This document shows, in pieces, positions 18,997 to 26,286 of a stretch of DNA of 35,856 nucleotides. Origin of the DNA: Prochlorococcus sp. AG-463-F15. Its GTDB lineage: Bacteria > Cyanobacteriota > Cyanobacteriia > PCC-6307 > Cyanobiaceae. The stretch spans positions 1 to 35,856 of the forward strand of contig QCRS01000007.1 in assembly GCA_003211755.1 (NCBI GenBank), written 5' to 3'. The notes below the pieces were generated by a model. It searched no databases, was not told the DNA's origin, and saw nothing but the letters and a program-made list of their open reading frames with translations. The position numbers and the translations under genes were made by a program. How positions within the stretch are numbered: position 1 is the stretch's first letter; each line of letters starts with the position of its first letter.

Positions 18997-19644
18997 ATGG
19001 TGCCTACTTCATCAGCTGATTCTGTCAATTGCCCAGAACAACTAAGGGAGTGGCTTTGGGCCTTTCCCCCCAACAACCGCAGCAATGGAGTTCGATCTTG
19101 GTGGATTAGATGTCAACCTGAGCCTGTACTGGTTGATTGTCCTCCAGTAAGCAAAGCGACAATTGAATTCCTAAAAAACTGTTCATTTGGAAGAGCATCT
19201 CGAATTATTCTCACGAGTAGAGAGGCGCATGGAAGAGTTTCTGAACTACAGGAAGCATTAGGTTGGCCTGTACTTGTACAAGAACAGGAAGCTTATTTGC
19301 TCCCAGGTCTTAAGAAGCTAGATACTTTCTCTGAGGAATATTTAACTGCCTCAGGATTGCGTGTTCTTTGGACTCCTGGACCGACCCCAGGCAGTTGTGT
19401 TGTTTACGCACCAGCTCCTTGGAATGTGCTGTTCTGTGGACGTTTGCTAATTCCTTTGAAATTAAATCAGTTAGTAGCTTTTCGTACTAAGAGAACTTTT
19501 CATTGGACTCGACAGCAAAAGAGCTTGGAAAAGCTGCGCAAATGGCTCCCTCGAGATCCGCTGCCCTCACTGGCTTCTGGGGTAGGAGCTAAGTCTGTAG
19601 GAGGGGGTGCACTTGTTGATTGGGAGGGGTGGAAGGAGTTCTAA
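18997..19644 (+). CDS. Metallo-beta-lactamase-fold-like protein lacking the metal ligands
   Basis: This is a 215-aa protein. The order of elements follows the MBL fold: an early strand pair ending EPVLVDCPP, the segment IILTSREAHGRV where active enzymes have HxHxDH, and LWTPGPTPGSCVVYAP with LFCGRLL where active members have HTPGHTPG and GD. All but one of the histidines are replaced, so zinc binding and hydrolysis are unlikely. The ATG at 18997 is preferred over an upstream TTG at 18919, which would run through the glgX start. It diverges from glgX. Fold assignment is from motif spacing only. Confidence 0.7.
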   Translation: MVPTSSADSVNCPEQLREWLWAFPPNNRSNGVRSWWIRCQPEPVLVDCPPVSKATIEFLKNCSFGRASRIILTSREAHGRVSELQEALGWPVLVQEQEAYLLPGLKKLDTFSEEYLTASGLRVLWTPGPTPGSCVVYAPAPWNVLFCGRLLIPLKLNQLVAFRTKRTFHWTRQQKSLEKLRKWLPRDPLPSLASGVGAKSVGGGALVDWEGWKEF

Positions 19645-19703
19645 GAAGTGGGAGATTTAAGATTTATCCAAGGTATAAAGCGTTGCGCCACAGTCTCTTT
19701 CGG

Positions 19704-19713
19704 TTGCCGGCAA
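19704..19713. promoter_or_regulatory. 10-bp perfect palindrome upstream of the HU gene
   Basis: TTGCCGGCAA is a perfect palindrome 100 bp before the hup ATG, in the 168-bp gap after the MBL-like gene. It could be an operator, but one copy with no known regulator is weak evidence. Confidence 0.2.
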
Positions 19714-19812
19714 GGCATTTGCTCCATACGATTAACGCGTTCGAGATTTTTTGGTGATGAATTCCTTTTTGGTTTCGTCCCCTAATGCTCTCTGTTTCAT
19801 CACCCCTACCAA

Positions 19813-20088
19813 ATGAACAAAGCAGATCTGGTCAACTTAGTAGCAGCCCGTACAGAGCTCACTAAGACAGACGTTTCTCTTGTAATCGATGCCGCTATCG
19901 ACACCATTATTGATTCTGTCGTCGAGGGCAAGAAGGTCTCCATTCTTGGCTTCGGTTCTTTCGAGCCACGCGATCGCTCTGCTAGACAGGGCCTTAATCC
20001 AAAAACTGGAGAAAAAATCAAGATTCCTGCAAAGCGTGTCCCTGCATTTACGGCAGGCAAGATGTTTAAAGATCGTGTTCAGGGTTGA
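19813..20088 (+). CDS. hup: HU-family DNA-binding protein
   Basis: This 91-aa histone-like protein bends and compacts DNA as a dimer. The start MNKADLVNLVAARTELTK is classic for HU. The signature GFGSFEPRDRSARQGLNPKTG is followed by KIKIPAKRVPAFTAGK, the beta-arm and C-terminal helix. The 168-bp leader suggests its own promoter, and a strong hairpin terminator follows 20 bp after the stop, so it is probably monocistronic. Confidence 0.96.
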   Translation: MNKADLVNLVAARTELTKTDVSLVIDAAIDTIIDSVVEGKKVSILGFGSFEPRDRSARQGLNPKTGEKIKIPAKRVPAFTAGKMFKDRVQG

Positions 20089-20107
20089 TTCAAAGACTCT
20101 TTCAATT

Positions 20108-20140
20108 AGGTGGGTGGTTTAAACGACCGCTCACCTTTTT
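20108..20140 (+). terminator. Rho-independent terminator after hup
   Basis: The arms AGGTGGGTGGT (20108-20118) and ACCGCTCACCT (20126-20136) form an 11-bp stem with two G-U wobbles and a 7-nt loop, followed by a run of T to 20140. It lies 20 bp after the hup stop and 25 bp before gluQ. Confidence 0.85.
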
Positions 20141-20164
20141 GTTTGGTTAGTTGATGAGCTGCGT

Positions 20165-21094
20165 ATGTCAGCAATTTGCGCCTCTAAAAATCTTCCAGAA
20201 GAACTCCTCGAACTATTAAAAATTGGGCAGCAACTTCGGATGCAATGCTATCGCGGACGATTTGCTCCATCACCAACTGGCCCGTTGCATTTGGGGAATT
20301 TGCGAACGGCATTGGTCTCTTGGCTTAAGGCTCGGTTGAATGAGGGGGAATGGCTGTTGAGAATTGATGATCTTGATACTCCTAGAAATCGCTCAGGAGC
20401 AATTGAGAGTATTCAGAAAGACTTGCTTTGGCTTGGACTTGATTGGAATGGTCCCATAGTTTTCCAGAGCCAGCGCATAGAGCTCTATATGTCTATACTT
20501 TCGGCTTTGAAATCGCAGGGGAAGCTTTACCCTTGCCGTTGTACTCGGAGGCTTTTAGCTAAAAGGAATCAATCACAAAGTAAAGAATTTATTTATCCAG
20601 GAACATGCAGGGAACTGGGACTCTCTTGGGATATTAAGAGTGGAAGATTGCCTAGTTTGCGACTAATAGTAAGAGAAGAGTTTTCTATTTCTAGTGGTGA
20701 TGTTGTAGTAAGGCGAGCAGATGGACTCATTGCTTATCATTTGGCGACTGCAGCTGATGAGTTGCTTCTAGGAATTAATGAGGTTGTTAGAGGTCAAGAT
20801 TTAGCTAAAGCTTTGCACTCGCAACTTGCGATTATCGATGCGTTGGATCAAAAGCCTGTTTTTTATAGGCATGTGCCTCTTTTTTTTAATAATGATGGAA
20901 CGAAGATGTCTAAACGTGAAGGTGGGATAGGTATTCGAAGTCTTGGTGACAATGACATCCGAGCGGCAAATGTAATTGGCTATTTAGCTTCAAGTCTTGA
21001 TCTTGTCCCTAATGGATCTGTCTTGTCAGCTTTGGAGCTCCTAAGCCATGTAAGGAAAGATAAAGAGTTGCTTGAACCCTTATTGGGGTGTTGA
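20165..21094 (+). CDS. gluQ: Glutamyl-Q tRNA(Asp) synthetase
   Basis: GluQ attaches glutamate to queuosine at the wobble base of tRNA-Asp. It resembles the catalytic half of GluRS but lacks the anticodon-binding domain, as the 309-aa length shows. Signatures are RFAPSPTGPLHLGNLRTAL (HIGH region), LRIDDLDTPR, the zinc-site cysteines in YPCRCTRR and YPGTCREL, and TKMSKREGG (KMSKS). About 27 residues precede the catalytic YRGRFAPSPTG. An internal ATG at 20240 would remove most of them, so the start is uncertain. Confidence 0.92.
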   Translation: MSAICASKNLPEELLELLKIGQQLRMQCYRGRFAPSPTGPLHLGNLRTALVSWLKARLNEGEWLLRIDDLDTPRNRSGAIESIQKDLLWLGLDWNGPIVFQSQRIELYMSILSALKSQGKLYPCRCTRRLLAKRNQSQSKEFIYPGTCRELGLSWDIKSGRLPSLRLIVREEFSISSGDVVVRRADGLIAYHLATAADELLLGINEVVRGQDLAKALHSQLAIIDALDQKPVFYRHVPLFFNNDGTKMSKREGGIGIRSLGDNDIRAANVIGYLASSLDLVPNGSVLSALELLSHVRKDKELLEPLLGC

Positions 21095-21195
21095 AGTGGC
21101 TCTCTTCTTCTCAGCTCCTTCTTGATAACACCTTATTAGGCATAAATGCTTCTAAAAGCATCTAACTATTTTGGATTAAGTTTTGAAAAACATGA

Positions 21196-21239
21196 AAAAT
21201 CAACCAAGAAAGGTTTCCTAAAGCCTCTTGGTTGATTTT
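21196..21239. terminator. Bidirectional Rho-independent terminator
   Basis: A 14-bp perfect inverted repeat pairs AAAATCAACCAAGA (21196-21209) with TCTTGGTTGATTTT (21226-21239). The spacer can pair further as GGTTT with AAAGCC around a CCT loop. The A-rich left and T-rich right flanks let it work on both strands. It sits between gluQ (plus) and the small membrane gene (minus), which converge here. Confidence 0.85.
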
Positions 21240-21301
21240 GCAGATAAAACTAGCCTTTATAGAAGGCTCTCCTCGAATATAGAAGGAGGATTGCCTTGCT
21301 G

Positions 21302-21514
21302 CTAGAAGGCTGCAGGAGCTTGATTGTCGGTTATGAAGAAGAAAACGCCTGCAGCTGCACCAACAATGAACATTGGCAGACCCACGAGCAGATGGGAAGT
21401 GCTGAACCCGACTTGATTAGAACGCAGGGCGATATATCCGGCACCTGCTGCGCCCGCTGCCAAAGGAATAGCTGCGTGGAGAAAGCCTGCAACAGCGTGG
21501 TAATCGAAGTACAT
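21302..21514 (-). CDS. Small membrane protein, two helices, function unknown
   Basis: This 70-aa protein begins MYFDYHAVAGFLHAAIPLAA. It has two hydrophobic segments (residues about 9-29 and 45-65) joined by a polar turn (LRSNQVGFSTSHL), an Ala/Gly-rich composition, and a NQAPAAF tail. I prefer the ATG at 21514; a TTG at 21538 would add eight residues. An overlapping plus-strand frame is Cys/Glu/Asn-rich and looks like a shadow. A shared terminator follows its stop. The small hairpin shape recalls thylakoid or plasma membrane accessory subunits, but I do not recognise it. Confidence 0.65.
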   Translation of the reverse strand: MYFDYHAVAGFLHAAIPLAAGAAGAGYIALRSNQVGFSTSHLLVGLPMFIVGAAAGVFFFITDNQAPAAF

Positions 21515-21692
21515 CCTTAAAGTTGATTTTCTTGCCAAATAGAGTATCTCAGTAAATCCTTATTAGAGAAACTCTTGTTATCTATTTGATTGATAGTTCA
21601 CAAGTCGGAGGCCGATTTTGGCTCTTCATACGGAGCATCACGACGGATTGGTATTGAAAAGGGGTTCGAGTCAATGCTCCCAATCTCTAGAT

Positions 21693-22097
21693 ATGCGTTG
21701 TGCATTTTTCGCTCAAAACCCTTGCAGTGATTGTGTAAGTCATCTTTTCAGAAAGGGTTTCTTCTTTCAACAAAAGAGGTTTTGTATCTACATTGTGTGT
21801 TTTTCCCTTTTTGGAGGCTTTCTCCCTGAATCTTTTGCTTTAGAGAAGAACATTTTGTCAGAATTAGACTCTTTTTCTATTCAGTGCATTCAAACCGGTG
21901 AACTCTCACCTTGCCAGAGTGCACTTTCACTAGCTGAATTATTACAGCGTCATGCAGCTTCAGTTGGAAATTATGGTTGTCAATCGAGATTATTGGGCTT
22001 AGGAGCAGACTTGCTTATGATTTCTTTTAAAACAAGAACAGGGATAGTGGCCTTGGAGATGCTTGAAGAAGTTCAGAAATTTTGTGGGGAACAATAG
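21693..22097 (+). CDS. Hypothetical protein with hydrophobic N-terminal segment, Cys-containing
   Basis: From the ATG at 21693 it has 134 aa. A hydrophobic run (FCIYIVCFSLFGGFL) near residues 34-48 is followed by PESFALEKN, which could be a signal-peptide cleavage region. The start may therefore be further inside. The mature part carries cysteines (IQCIQTGELSPCQS, GNYGCQSRL, KFCGEQ) and two amphipathic helices, as in small exported helical proteins. An upstream TTG at 21618 is possible but poorly supported. I do not recognise the family. Confidence 0.55.
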   Translation: MRCAFFAQNPCSDCVSHLFRKGFFFQQKRFCIYIVCFSLFGGFLPESFALEKNILSELDSFSIQCIQTGELSPCQSALSLAELLQRHAASVGNYGCQSRLLGLGADLLMISFKTRTGIVALEMLEEVQKFCGEQ

Positions 22098-22524
22098 TTA
22101 AAAGCCTTAATTGCGAAAGAACTCTCAAATTATTTACTGGCAAATAAAATGTCTTTTTGGGTATTTAGTATATCAAGATAGCAAGACATATAGTAAATAA
22201 AGATTATTACTAAAGAACTTATATTGTCATTGTATGTTTTATAGCTTATCTTATTTAGAGCCTTCAAATAATAGCTTAGGAAGCAATTCTCGAGAGTACT
22301 TTGTTGGTTATAGAAACGAATATATTCTCGAAGACTTAGAATGGTCTGCTTACTAATTCTTTAGAATAAGTAAGTTGAAGAAGGGCGCAAGCTGTTTTTA
22401 TTATGCCTACCTGGATGCGTGCTCCCTGTATAGCTTATTTTAATGAGCAAGCTTTATTCTCAATAGTTCGGGCTAGGCTTTTGGAGTATTCATTCTCTTA
22501 TTAGGAAACAGGTTTTTTTGAAGT
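22098..22524. other. 427-bp AT-rich gap
   Basis: No supported gene is seen. The only intact short frame of note is 22403-22504 on the plus strand (33 aa, starting MPTWMRAPCIAYF), which has no Shine-Dalgarno sequence and no recognisable features. The stretch probably carries the promoter of the gene at 22525. A small RNA cannot be excluded by eye. Confidence 0.5.
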
Positions 22525-22827
22525 ATGGACGAAACTAAACAGTCTGCAGGTCAAGGTATGGGTTCTAGCAAGGGCTCAGACTCGTTAAGTGGTGAGAAAG
22601 CCCAAAAGCCAAAGAAGAAAAAATGGGCTAATAAGTCGGTTGAAAGTAATGAGAGCCAAGAGGTGCTATTAAAAGTTGGTAGCCTTGAATACAAAGCACC
22701 AGGCAAAAGGCAAAGGGTCGCATTAGGTGCAATTGTGTTAGGAGGAAATGTGCTTTTGGTTGTAGCTTCATTGCTTTATTTTTATAATCCTGCTTTTAAA
22801 GAATTTGTCTACAATCTGGGAAGATAA
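22525..22827 (+). CDS. Hypothetical protein with basic N-terminus and one C-terminal helix
   Basis: This is a 100-aa protein. The first 40 residues are polar and probably disordered, with a lysine cluster (KAQKPKKKKWANK). A short conserved-looking block follows (LLKVGSLEYKAPGKRQRVALG). One transmembrane helix covers about residues 68-88 (IVLGGNVLLVVASLLYFY), ending in FKEFVYNLGR. It reads like a small tail-anchored membrane protein with a cytoplasmic basic arm. Function is unknown. It converges with the aldolase gene across 229 bp. Confidence 0.65.
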   Translation: MDETKQSAGQGMGSSKGSDSLSGEKAQKPKKKKWANKSVESNESQEVLLKVGSLEYKAPGKRQRVALGAIVLGGNVLLVVASLLYFYNPAFKEFVYNLGR

Positions 22828-23056
22828 TCAACTCTCAAGGCTAGTGATATGCCATGAATAAGCTCTATTCTCTATCGCAAATCTTTGCCAATCTACCTAT
22901 AAATTGAAACTTGACCAATGTTATTTGCTTCCAAAACATATGTAATAATATTATCTTGTATATTTATGGCCTTATAATTTCCTTGAACATAGCAACTTCT
23001 TCGATTATTAGCCTTTAGAATTCTCTCTACAAATGAAGGACAATATATTTATAGCT

Positions 23057-23731
23057 CTATAGGCCTTGGCCGTAATTAAGGGATTTAAATTTTCTCAAAA
23101 TATTTGTCATTTCCAAACTGCTCAGTCGTTTTGGTTCGCCTAGTTGGCATGATTTTATATAAATATTGCATAGATTTTCAACCTCTATAGCAACCTTAAG
23201 TGCATTATCTAGATTTTTACCAATTGCTACCTGGCCGTGTTGAGCTAGTAAACATGCCAAACGTCCTTCTAGAGCCTTTATGGCATTTTTGGAGAGTTCA
23301 ATGGTTCCGAATGTTGCATATTTAGAACAGCGTATATTTTCTCCTCCTGCAACTGCAACCATATAGTGGAAACTAGGAATTTCTTTTGCATGGCAAGAAA
23401 GCGCAGCTGCATTTATTGAATGACAATGTACTATTGAATTTATTTCCTGGCGTTGGTTTAGAATTTCTGCATGTAGTCGCCATTCACTTGATGGTTTCAT
23501 AGAACTTTTATGCAAAGCTGTTTTCATAAGATTCCCCTTCATATCAATTTCTAGGAGATCATTAGGCCCCATATCTTTATATGGTATGGAACTTGGGGTG
23601 ATAAGCATTCCTCCATTTATCCGAGCAGAGATATTGCCAGAAGTTCCATTATTCATCCCATAAGAATCCATCTTCTCAGTAATCGAAATTATCTTTACCC
23701 TCAGGGAATGCTCATCTTCTATAAGCACCAT
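23057..23731 (-). CDS. Class II aldolase/adducin family protein (FucA-like)
   Basis: This 224-aa protein keeps the full active site of the zinc-dependent class II aldolase family. It shows NGTSGNIS near residue 28 (phosphate loop), SSEWRLH with Glu83 as the likely catalytic base, VHCHS with zinc ligands His102 and His104, and AQHGQVA with His165. Family members include L-fuculose-1-phosphate aldolase, ribulose-5-phosphate 4-epimerase and methylthioribulose-1-phosphate dehydratase. Sequence alone does not separate these here. No kinase, isomerase or transporter for such sugars is nearby. It stands alone in AT-rich DNA, which fits acquired or retained accessory metabolism. Confidence 0.82.
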   Translation of the reverse strand: MVLIEDEHSLRVKIISITEKMDSYGMNNGTSGNISARINGGMLITPSSIPYKDMGPNDLLEIDMKGNLMKTALHKSSMKPSSEWRLHAEILNQRQEINSIVHCHSINAAALSCHAKEIPSFHYMVAVAGGENIRCSKYATFGTIELSKNAIKALEGRLACLLAQHGQVAIGKNLDNALKVAIEVENLCNIYIKSCQLGEPKRLSSLEMTNILRKFKSLNYGQGL

Positions 23732-24141
23732 ATTTATTTACCATGTAATTGAATAATTCAAAATTCTAATTATCTCTCACCAATTTGGCTGGATTAAAAT
23801 GATTAATTAAAGTTTGAAGCAAATAAGCTTTATTTGCCTTCTTTCGAATCAAAAACAAACCTGAACTTCTTGCTTAGAAACTATCGCTAAATAGAGTTGG
23901 GTTGGTCACTCCCATAAGAGTAATTAGCTCAACTACTGCAGTAAAAGTTGGAGCAAATATTTAATTGTTATCCGACTTGCCTTATGGCAGAAAATGTTGT
24001 CACTTAATACTTGCTTATGCATCAAGTTCTTGCGCCACCACGAAACTATGGCTAAAAATTGAAGTGGAGCTTGTTCAGTGCAACCTGAATCTTTAAGTTT
24101 AAGTAAGAATATGCTCATAAAGAGCACTTTCGCTGTTGAAT

Positions 24142-24160
24142 GTATCGGCTGATACTTTTT
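24142..24160 (+). terminator. Small hairpin with T run in a leader
   Basis: GTATC (24142-24146) and GATAC (24151-24155) form a 5-bp stem with a GGCT loop, followed directly by five T. It lies immediately before the AAGGAGG of the next gene. The stem is short, so terminator or attenuator activity is only possible. Confidence 0.25.
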
Positions 24161-24167
24161 AAGGAGG
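24161..24167 (+). promoter_or_regulatory. Strong Shine-Dalgarno sequence for the GTG start at 24174
   Basis: AAGGAGG ends 6 nt before the GTG. It is the best support that the 60-aa frame behind it is translated. Confidence 0.7.
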
Positions 24168-24173
24168 CCTGAC

Positions 24174-24356
24174 GTGAGTTCGCAAAGCCCTCGACCCCTA
24201 AAGAAAGAAAAAGTTTCTCCTCAACGAAAAACTACTTTGAAGTGGAGCAGTGATGGGGAGCTTTCTTCTGTTGATATGACTAGGATTCTTGATAAATTGG
24301 CAAAGACTGAGCTGACTGAATGCGATTTAGCTTGCAACTTAGAAGAATTGCCCTAG
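24174..24356 (+). CDS. Small basic hypothetical protein
   Basis: This 60-aa protein has a GTG start and a near-ideal ribosome binding site. The N-terminal half is Lys/Arg/Pro/Ser-rich and probably flexible (RPLKKEKVSPQRK). The C-terminal half forms an amphipathic helix (DMTRILDKLAKTELTE) with two cysteines in ECDLACNLEELP. It has no membrane segment. I do not recognise it; such small proteins are frequent in picocyanobacteria. Confidence 0.6.
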   Translation: MSSQSPRPLKKEKVSPQRKTTLKWSSDGELSSVDMTRILDKLAKTELTECDLACNLEELP

Positions 24357-24565
24357 TACCAAAAGAATATAGATGTAAAAATAATTCCCTTTGCCTGTCA
24401 TTTCGTCATAGGAACGAAGGCTAAGAGAATAGGCTAAACAATGCCATCGGCATACAAATTTCTTTAGTAATGGATGTTCTTGTGAGTGTCTTAATTCCTA
24501 AATCTGAACATAGTTCAGTTAAGTAAACCCTTATTATTTAATCATTTTCAATCTTCCTACAAATA

Positions 24566-24805
24566 ATGAGAGTGTCTCTGTTTGTAATTGCTGCTTTGTT
24601 TTGCGGCTTTTCAGCTTTTTCTTTCTTTACAGGATATCGCTCAGCTTTTGAGGCTGATCAGGCATGTCATGCAGAAAAATGGAACATCTATGGAGAGGAT
24701 TCTACTTTTGATTGTGATCATGATTTAGAAACGAATAAATGGATTCTTTATCAAGTTGGATCGAATCACCAAGCTGCAAAAGTTGTAAAGCGCTATCATT
24801 ATTAG
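24566..24805 (+). CDS. Small exported or membrane-anchored hypothetical protein
   Basis: This is a 79-aa protein. Residues 4-23 form a hydrophobic segment (SLFVIAALFCGFSAFSFF) typical of a signal peptide or anchor. A polar domain with two cysteines follows (QACHAEKW, FDCDHDLE) and aromatic/basic residues to the end (QAAKVVKRYHY). The two cysteines could form a disulfide outside the cytoplasm. Gaps of 209 bp before and 545 bp after suggest a separate transcript. Function is unknown. Confidence 0.55.
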   Translation: MRVSLFVIAALFCGFSAFSFFTGYRSAFEADQACHAEKWNIYGEDSTFDCDHDLETNKWILYQVGSNHQAAKVVKRYHY

Positions 24806-25350
24806 TTAGATATCTTCAATAGAGAAGCTTAAATATTCAATAGTGATAGTTCCTTCCCCTATTTAGAAAACTTAGATTATACTTATTAGAAACTAATATT
24901 TTTTTAAAATTATACCTGGCATTTTAGACTCTAGATAAGTAGAGACTATTTGTTATGGCTACTACTCTAAACATAATTTAAATTATATTTATCAAGAAAT
25001 GAGTTTTTATGCTAACGACTTGGCTAAAAAAAAAGAAACTTTACTGTTGAACCTCTTGAAAAATAGGTCTTCGCAAGAATTCTCATGCACTTCGTTCCCT
25101 CTACTTAAACTGATAAAGACTGGACTCGGATAGTTTTATCTTTTCTGCTCCTCTTTTTTGCTTCTAAATTAGTGTGATGGCTGTCAACTATGTTTGACTG
25201 GATTCATCAAAGACTCATTTTCTTATAAGAAAGAATACCATTCAAATATTTCCCAGCCTTTATTTTAGTTCTTTTCTGATTAATATTCAAGAGTAATAGT
25301 TTGCCATAGTCTTACTTCATTAATGAAATTGCCTGATATAGCATTTAGAC
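24806..25350. other. 545-bp AT-rich gap without a supported gene
   Basis: This is the longest gene-poor stretch. A 44-aa plus-strand frame at 24999-25133 (MSFYANDLAKKKETLL at its start) has no ribosome site and ordinary composition, and I do not call it. No tRNA, hairpin terminator or repeat stands out. Confidence 0.5.
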
Positions 25351-25512
25351 TTAAACTTTGCGATCTCGTTTATGCCTATTTGGCTTCTTTCTTGGTGCTT
25401 TGATCATTCGAGATGTTTTCCCTGATAAATAAGAAGCTTCGGCATTGCTTACCCAAAAGCCTATTAATGAAATAATGATTACGATAAGTAGAATATAGAT
25501 ATAGACCCACAT
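25351..25512 (-). CDS. Small single-helix membrane protein, 53 aa
   Basis: The ATG at 25512 opens a 53-residue frame. Residues 1-20 are strongly hydrophobic (MWVYIYILLIVIIISLIGFW), followed by a short polar region and a very basic tail (APRKKPNRHKRDRK). This anchor-plus-positive-tail pattern follows the positive-inside rule and is unlikely by chance, so I consider it a real small membrane protein. No Shine-Dalgarno sequence is visible. A start-less frame ends 10 bp upstream on the same strand. Confidence 0.5.
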   Translation of the reverse strand: MWVYIYILLIVIIISLIGFWVSNAEASYLSGKTSRMIKAPRKKPNRHKRDRKV

Positions 25513-25522
25513 GAGGAATTAC

Positions 25523-25690
25523 TTAAAAGTATTTACTATCATAAAGTATATGCAATAATTCATTATCATGTAAAAAAAGAGCTCTAATTACTTTACGTTG
25601 GTTTTTATTGGGTAATCCTTTTGCAAGCTGCTGTTTGATTGCTAGTTGTGACGGATTATATTTCCATTCAGATTCATGTGGTCGATTAAT
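25523..25690 (-). pseudogene. Start-less protein-like frame, possible gene remnant
   Basis: On the minus strand a 55-codon frame runs from just after a TAG to a TAA at 25523-25525. It reads like a folded protein: PHESEWKYNPSQLAIKQQL, then GLPNKNQRKVIRALFLHDNE and LLHILYDSKYF. It has no ATG or GTG, and its only TTG is near the end. It begins at an ATT codon directly after the TAG. It may be the decayed end of a larger gene or use a non-standard start. I do not recognise the family. Confidence 0.35.
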
Positions 25691-25731
25691 CTAATCTTAG
25701 CTAGTAACGACTTGTTTTGATTATAGGCTCA

Positions 25732-25845
25732 ATGGATGTGATTCTTCCGTTTTCTCTTGTTTTCGTTTTTGTAATCCTTGCAATTATAGGAGTTATGAGA
25801 TTATTTTGGGAGTTAACAGTTTCAGCTAAACGTAGGCCTGTTTGA
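25732..25845 (+). CDS. 37-aa single-helix membrane peptide coupled to the NdhF-like gene
   Basis: The frame starts ATG GAT GTG and encodes one hydrophobic helix (residues 4-21, ILPFSLVFVFVILAIIGV) with a basic end (SAKRRPV). Its TGA at 25843-25845 shares the A with the next ATG (TGATG). This is the same coupling used at real junctions elsewhere in the window and strongly supports translation. It could be a small partner subunit of the NdhF-like membrane protein; that is inference from the overlap. Confidence 0.55.
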   Translation: MDVILPFSLVFVFVILAIIGVMRLFWELTVSAKRRPV

Positions 25846-26282
25846 TGCCCTCTTTATTAGACGTTGCTTGGATTATTCCATTCGCTCCGATTTTGGGAGC
25901 ATTTTTTGTATGGATATTGCTTATTAGCTTCAATAGAACAATAAACAGACTCACTAAGCCTGTTTCATATTTGTTGATTATTTGCGTTGGGATTTCAACA
26001 CTTCTTAGCTTTGCACTATTCCAAAAACATTTAAAAGGTAATATATTGGACTTGGATTTAATTCTACTAAGTCTCAAGTTACACCTAGATTTATATGTTA
26101 ATAACCTTGCAGCAATAGTATCAACGATATTTGGATTCTTTGTGATTTTAATAATGGCTACCTCCTATTATCTGATGGAGCGTAAAAAAGGATATGTGAG
26201 CTATTTTATTTTCTTAGCTCTTGCATGTGGTTCACTATTCTTCTTTATATTGAGTGGTGATCCTTTTCAGAGGTATTTTTAA
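25845..26282 (+). CDS. NdhF-like protein truncated to its N-terminal part
   Basis: This 145-aa polytopic protein starts MPSLLDVAWIIPFAPILGAF. It matches the N-terminal pattern of NDH-1 subunit 5 (NdhF): AWxIP at the start, then SFNRTINRLTKPVSYLLIICVG in two helices (residues about 27-55), then a third and fourth helix ending FILSGDPFQRYF. Full-length NdhF proteins exceed 600 aa and continue with the proton-channel helices, of which nothing is found downstream. Either it is a remnant of a duplicated ndhF or a short protein kept for its own role. Upstream coupling to a 37-aa peptide argues for the latter. The NdhF match is from memory of the family pattern. Confidence 0.6.
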   Translation: MPSLLDVAWIIPFAPILGAFFVWILLISFNRTINRLTKPVSYLLIICVGISTLLSFALFQKHLKGNILDLDLILLSLKLHLDLYVNNLAAIVSTIFGFFVILIMATSYYLMERKKGYVSYFIFLALACGSLFFFILSGDPFQRYF

Positions 26283-26286
26283 AGAA

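Larger units (their letters stand above)
23732..24173. other. 442-bp gap between divergent genes
   Basis: The stretch separates the aldolase start (minus) from the small gene at 24174 (plus) and should hold both promoters. A minus-strand frame at 23933-24127 has poor composition and no ribosome site and is not called. A small hairpin and a strong Shine-Dalgarno sequence at its right end are listed separately. Confidence 0.5.

Noticed and set aside
19970-19977. GCGATCGC octamer (HIP1) inside hup
   Set aside because: I noticed only this copy; HIP1 is meaningful only when highly repeated, so this is likely chance.
21296-21520. Plus-strand 74-aa frame opposite the small two-helix membrane protein
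   Set aside because: Composition is Cys/Glu/Asn-rich without structure, while the opposite strand encodes clear membrane helices.
22403-22504. Plus-strand 33-aa frame
   Set aside because: Short, without ribosome site or motif; mentioned only in the gap description.
23933-24127. Minus-strand 64-aa frame
   Set aside because: No ribosome site, poor composition, no recognisable features.
24393-24421. Possible hairpin pairing GCC/TTCGT with ACGAA/GGC
   Set aside because: Needs a six-base bulge on one side and has no T run; not convincing as terminator or small RNA.
24999-25133. Plus-strand 44-aa frame
   Set aside because: No ribosome site and no distinctive composition; too short to support alone.
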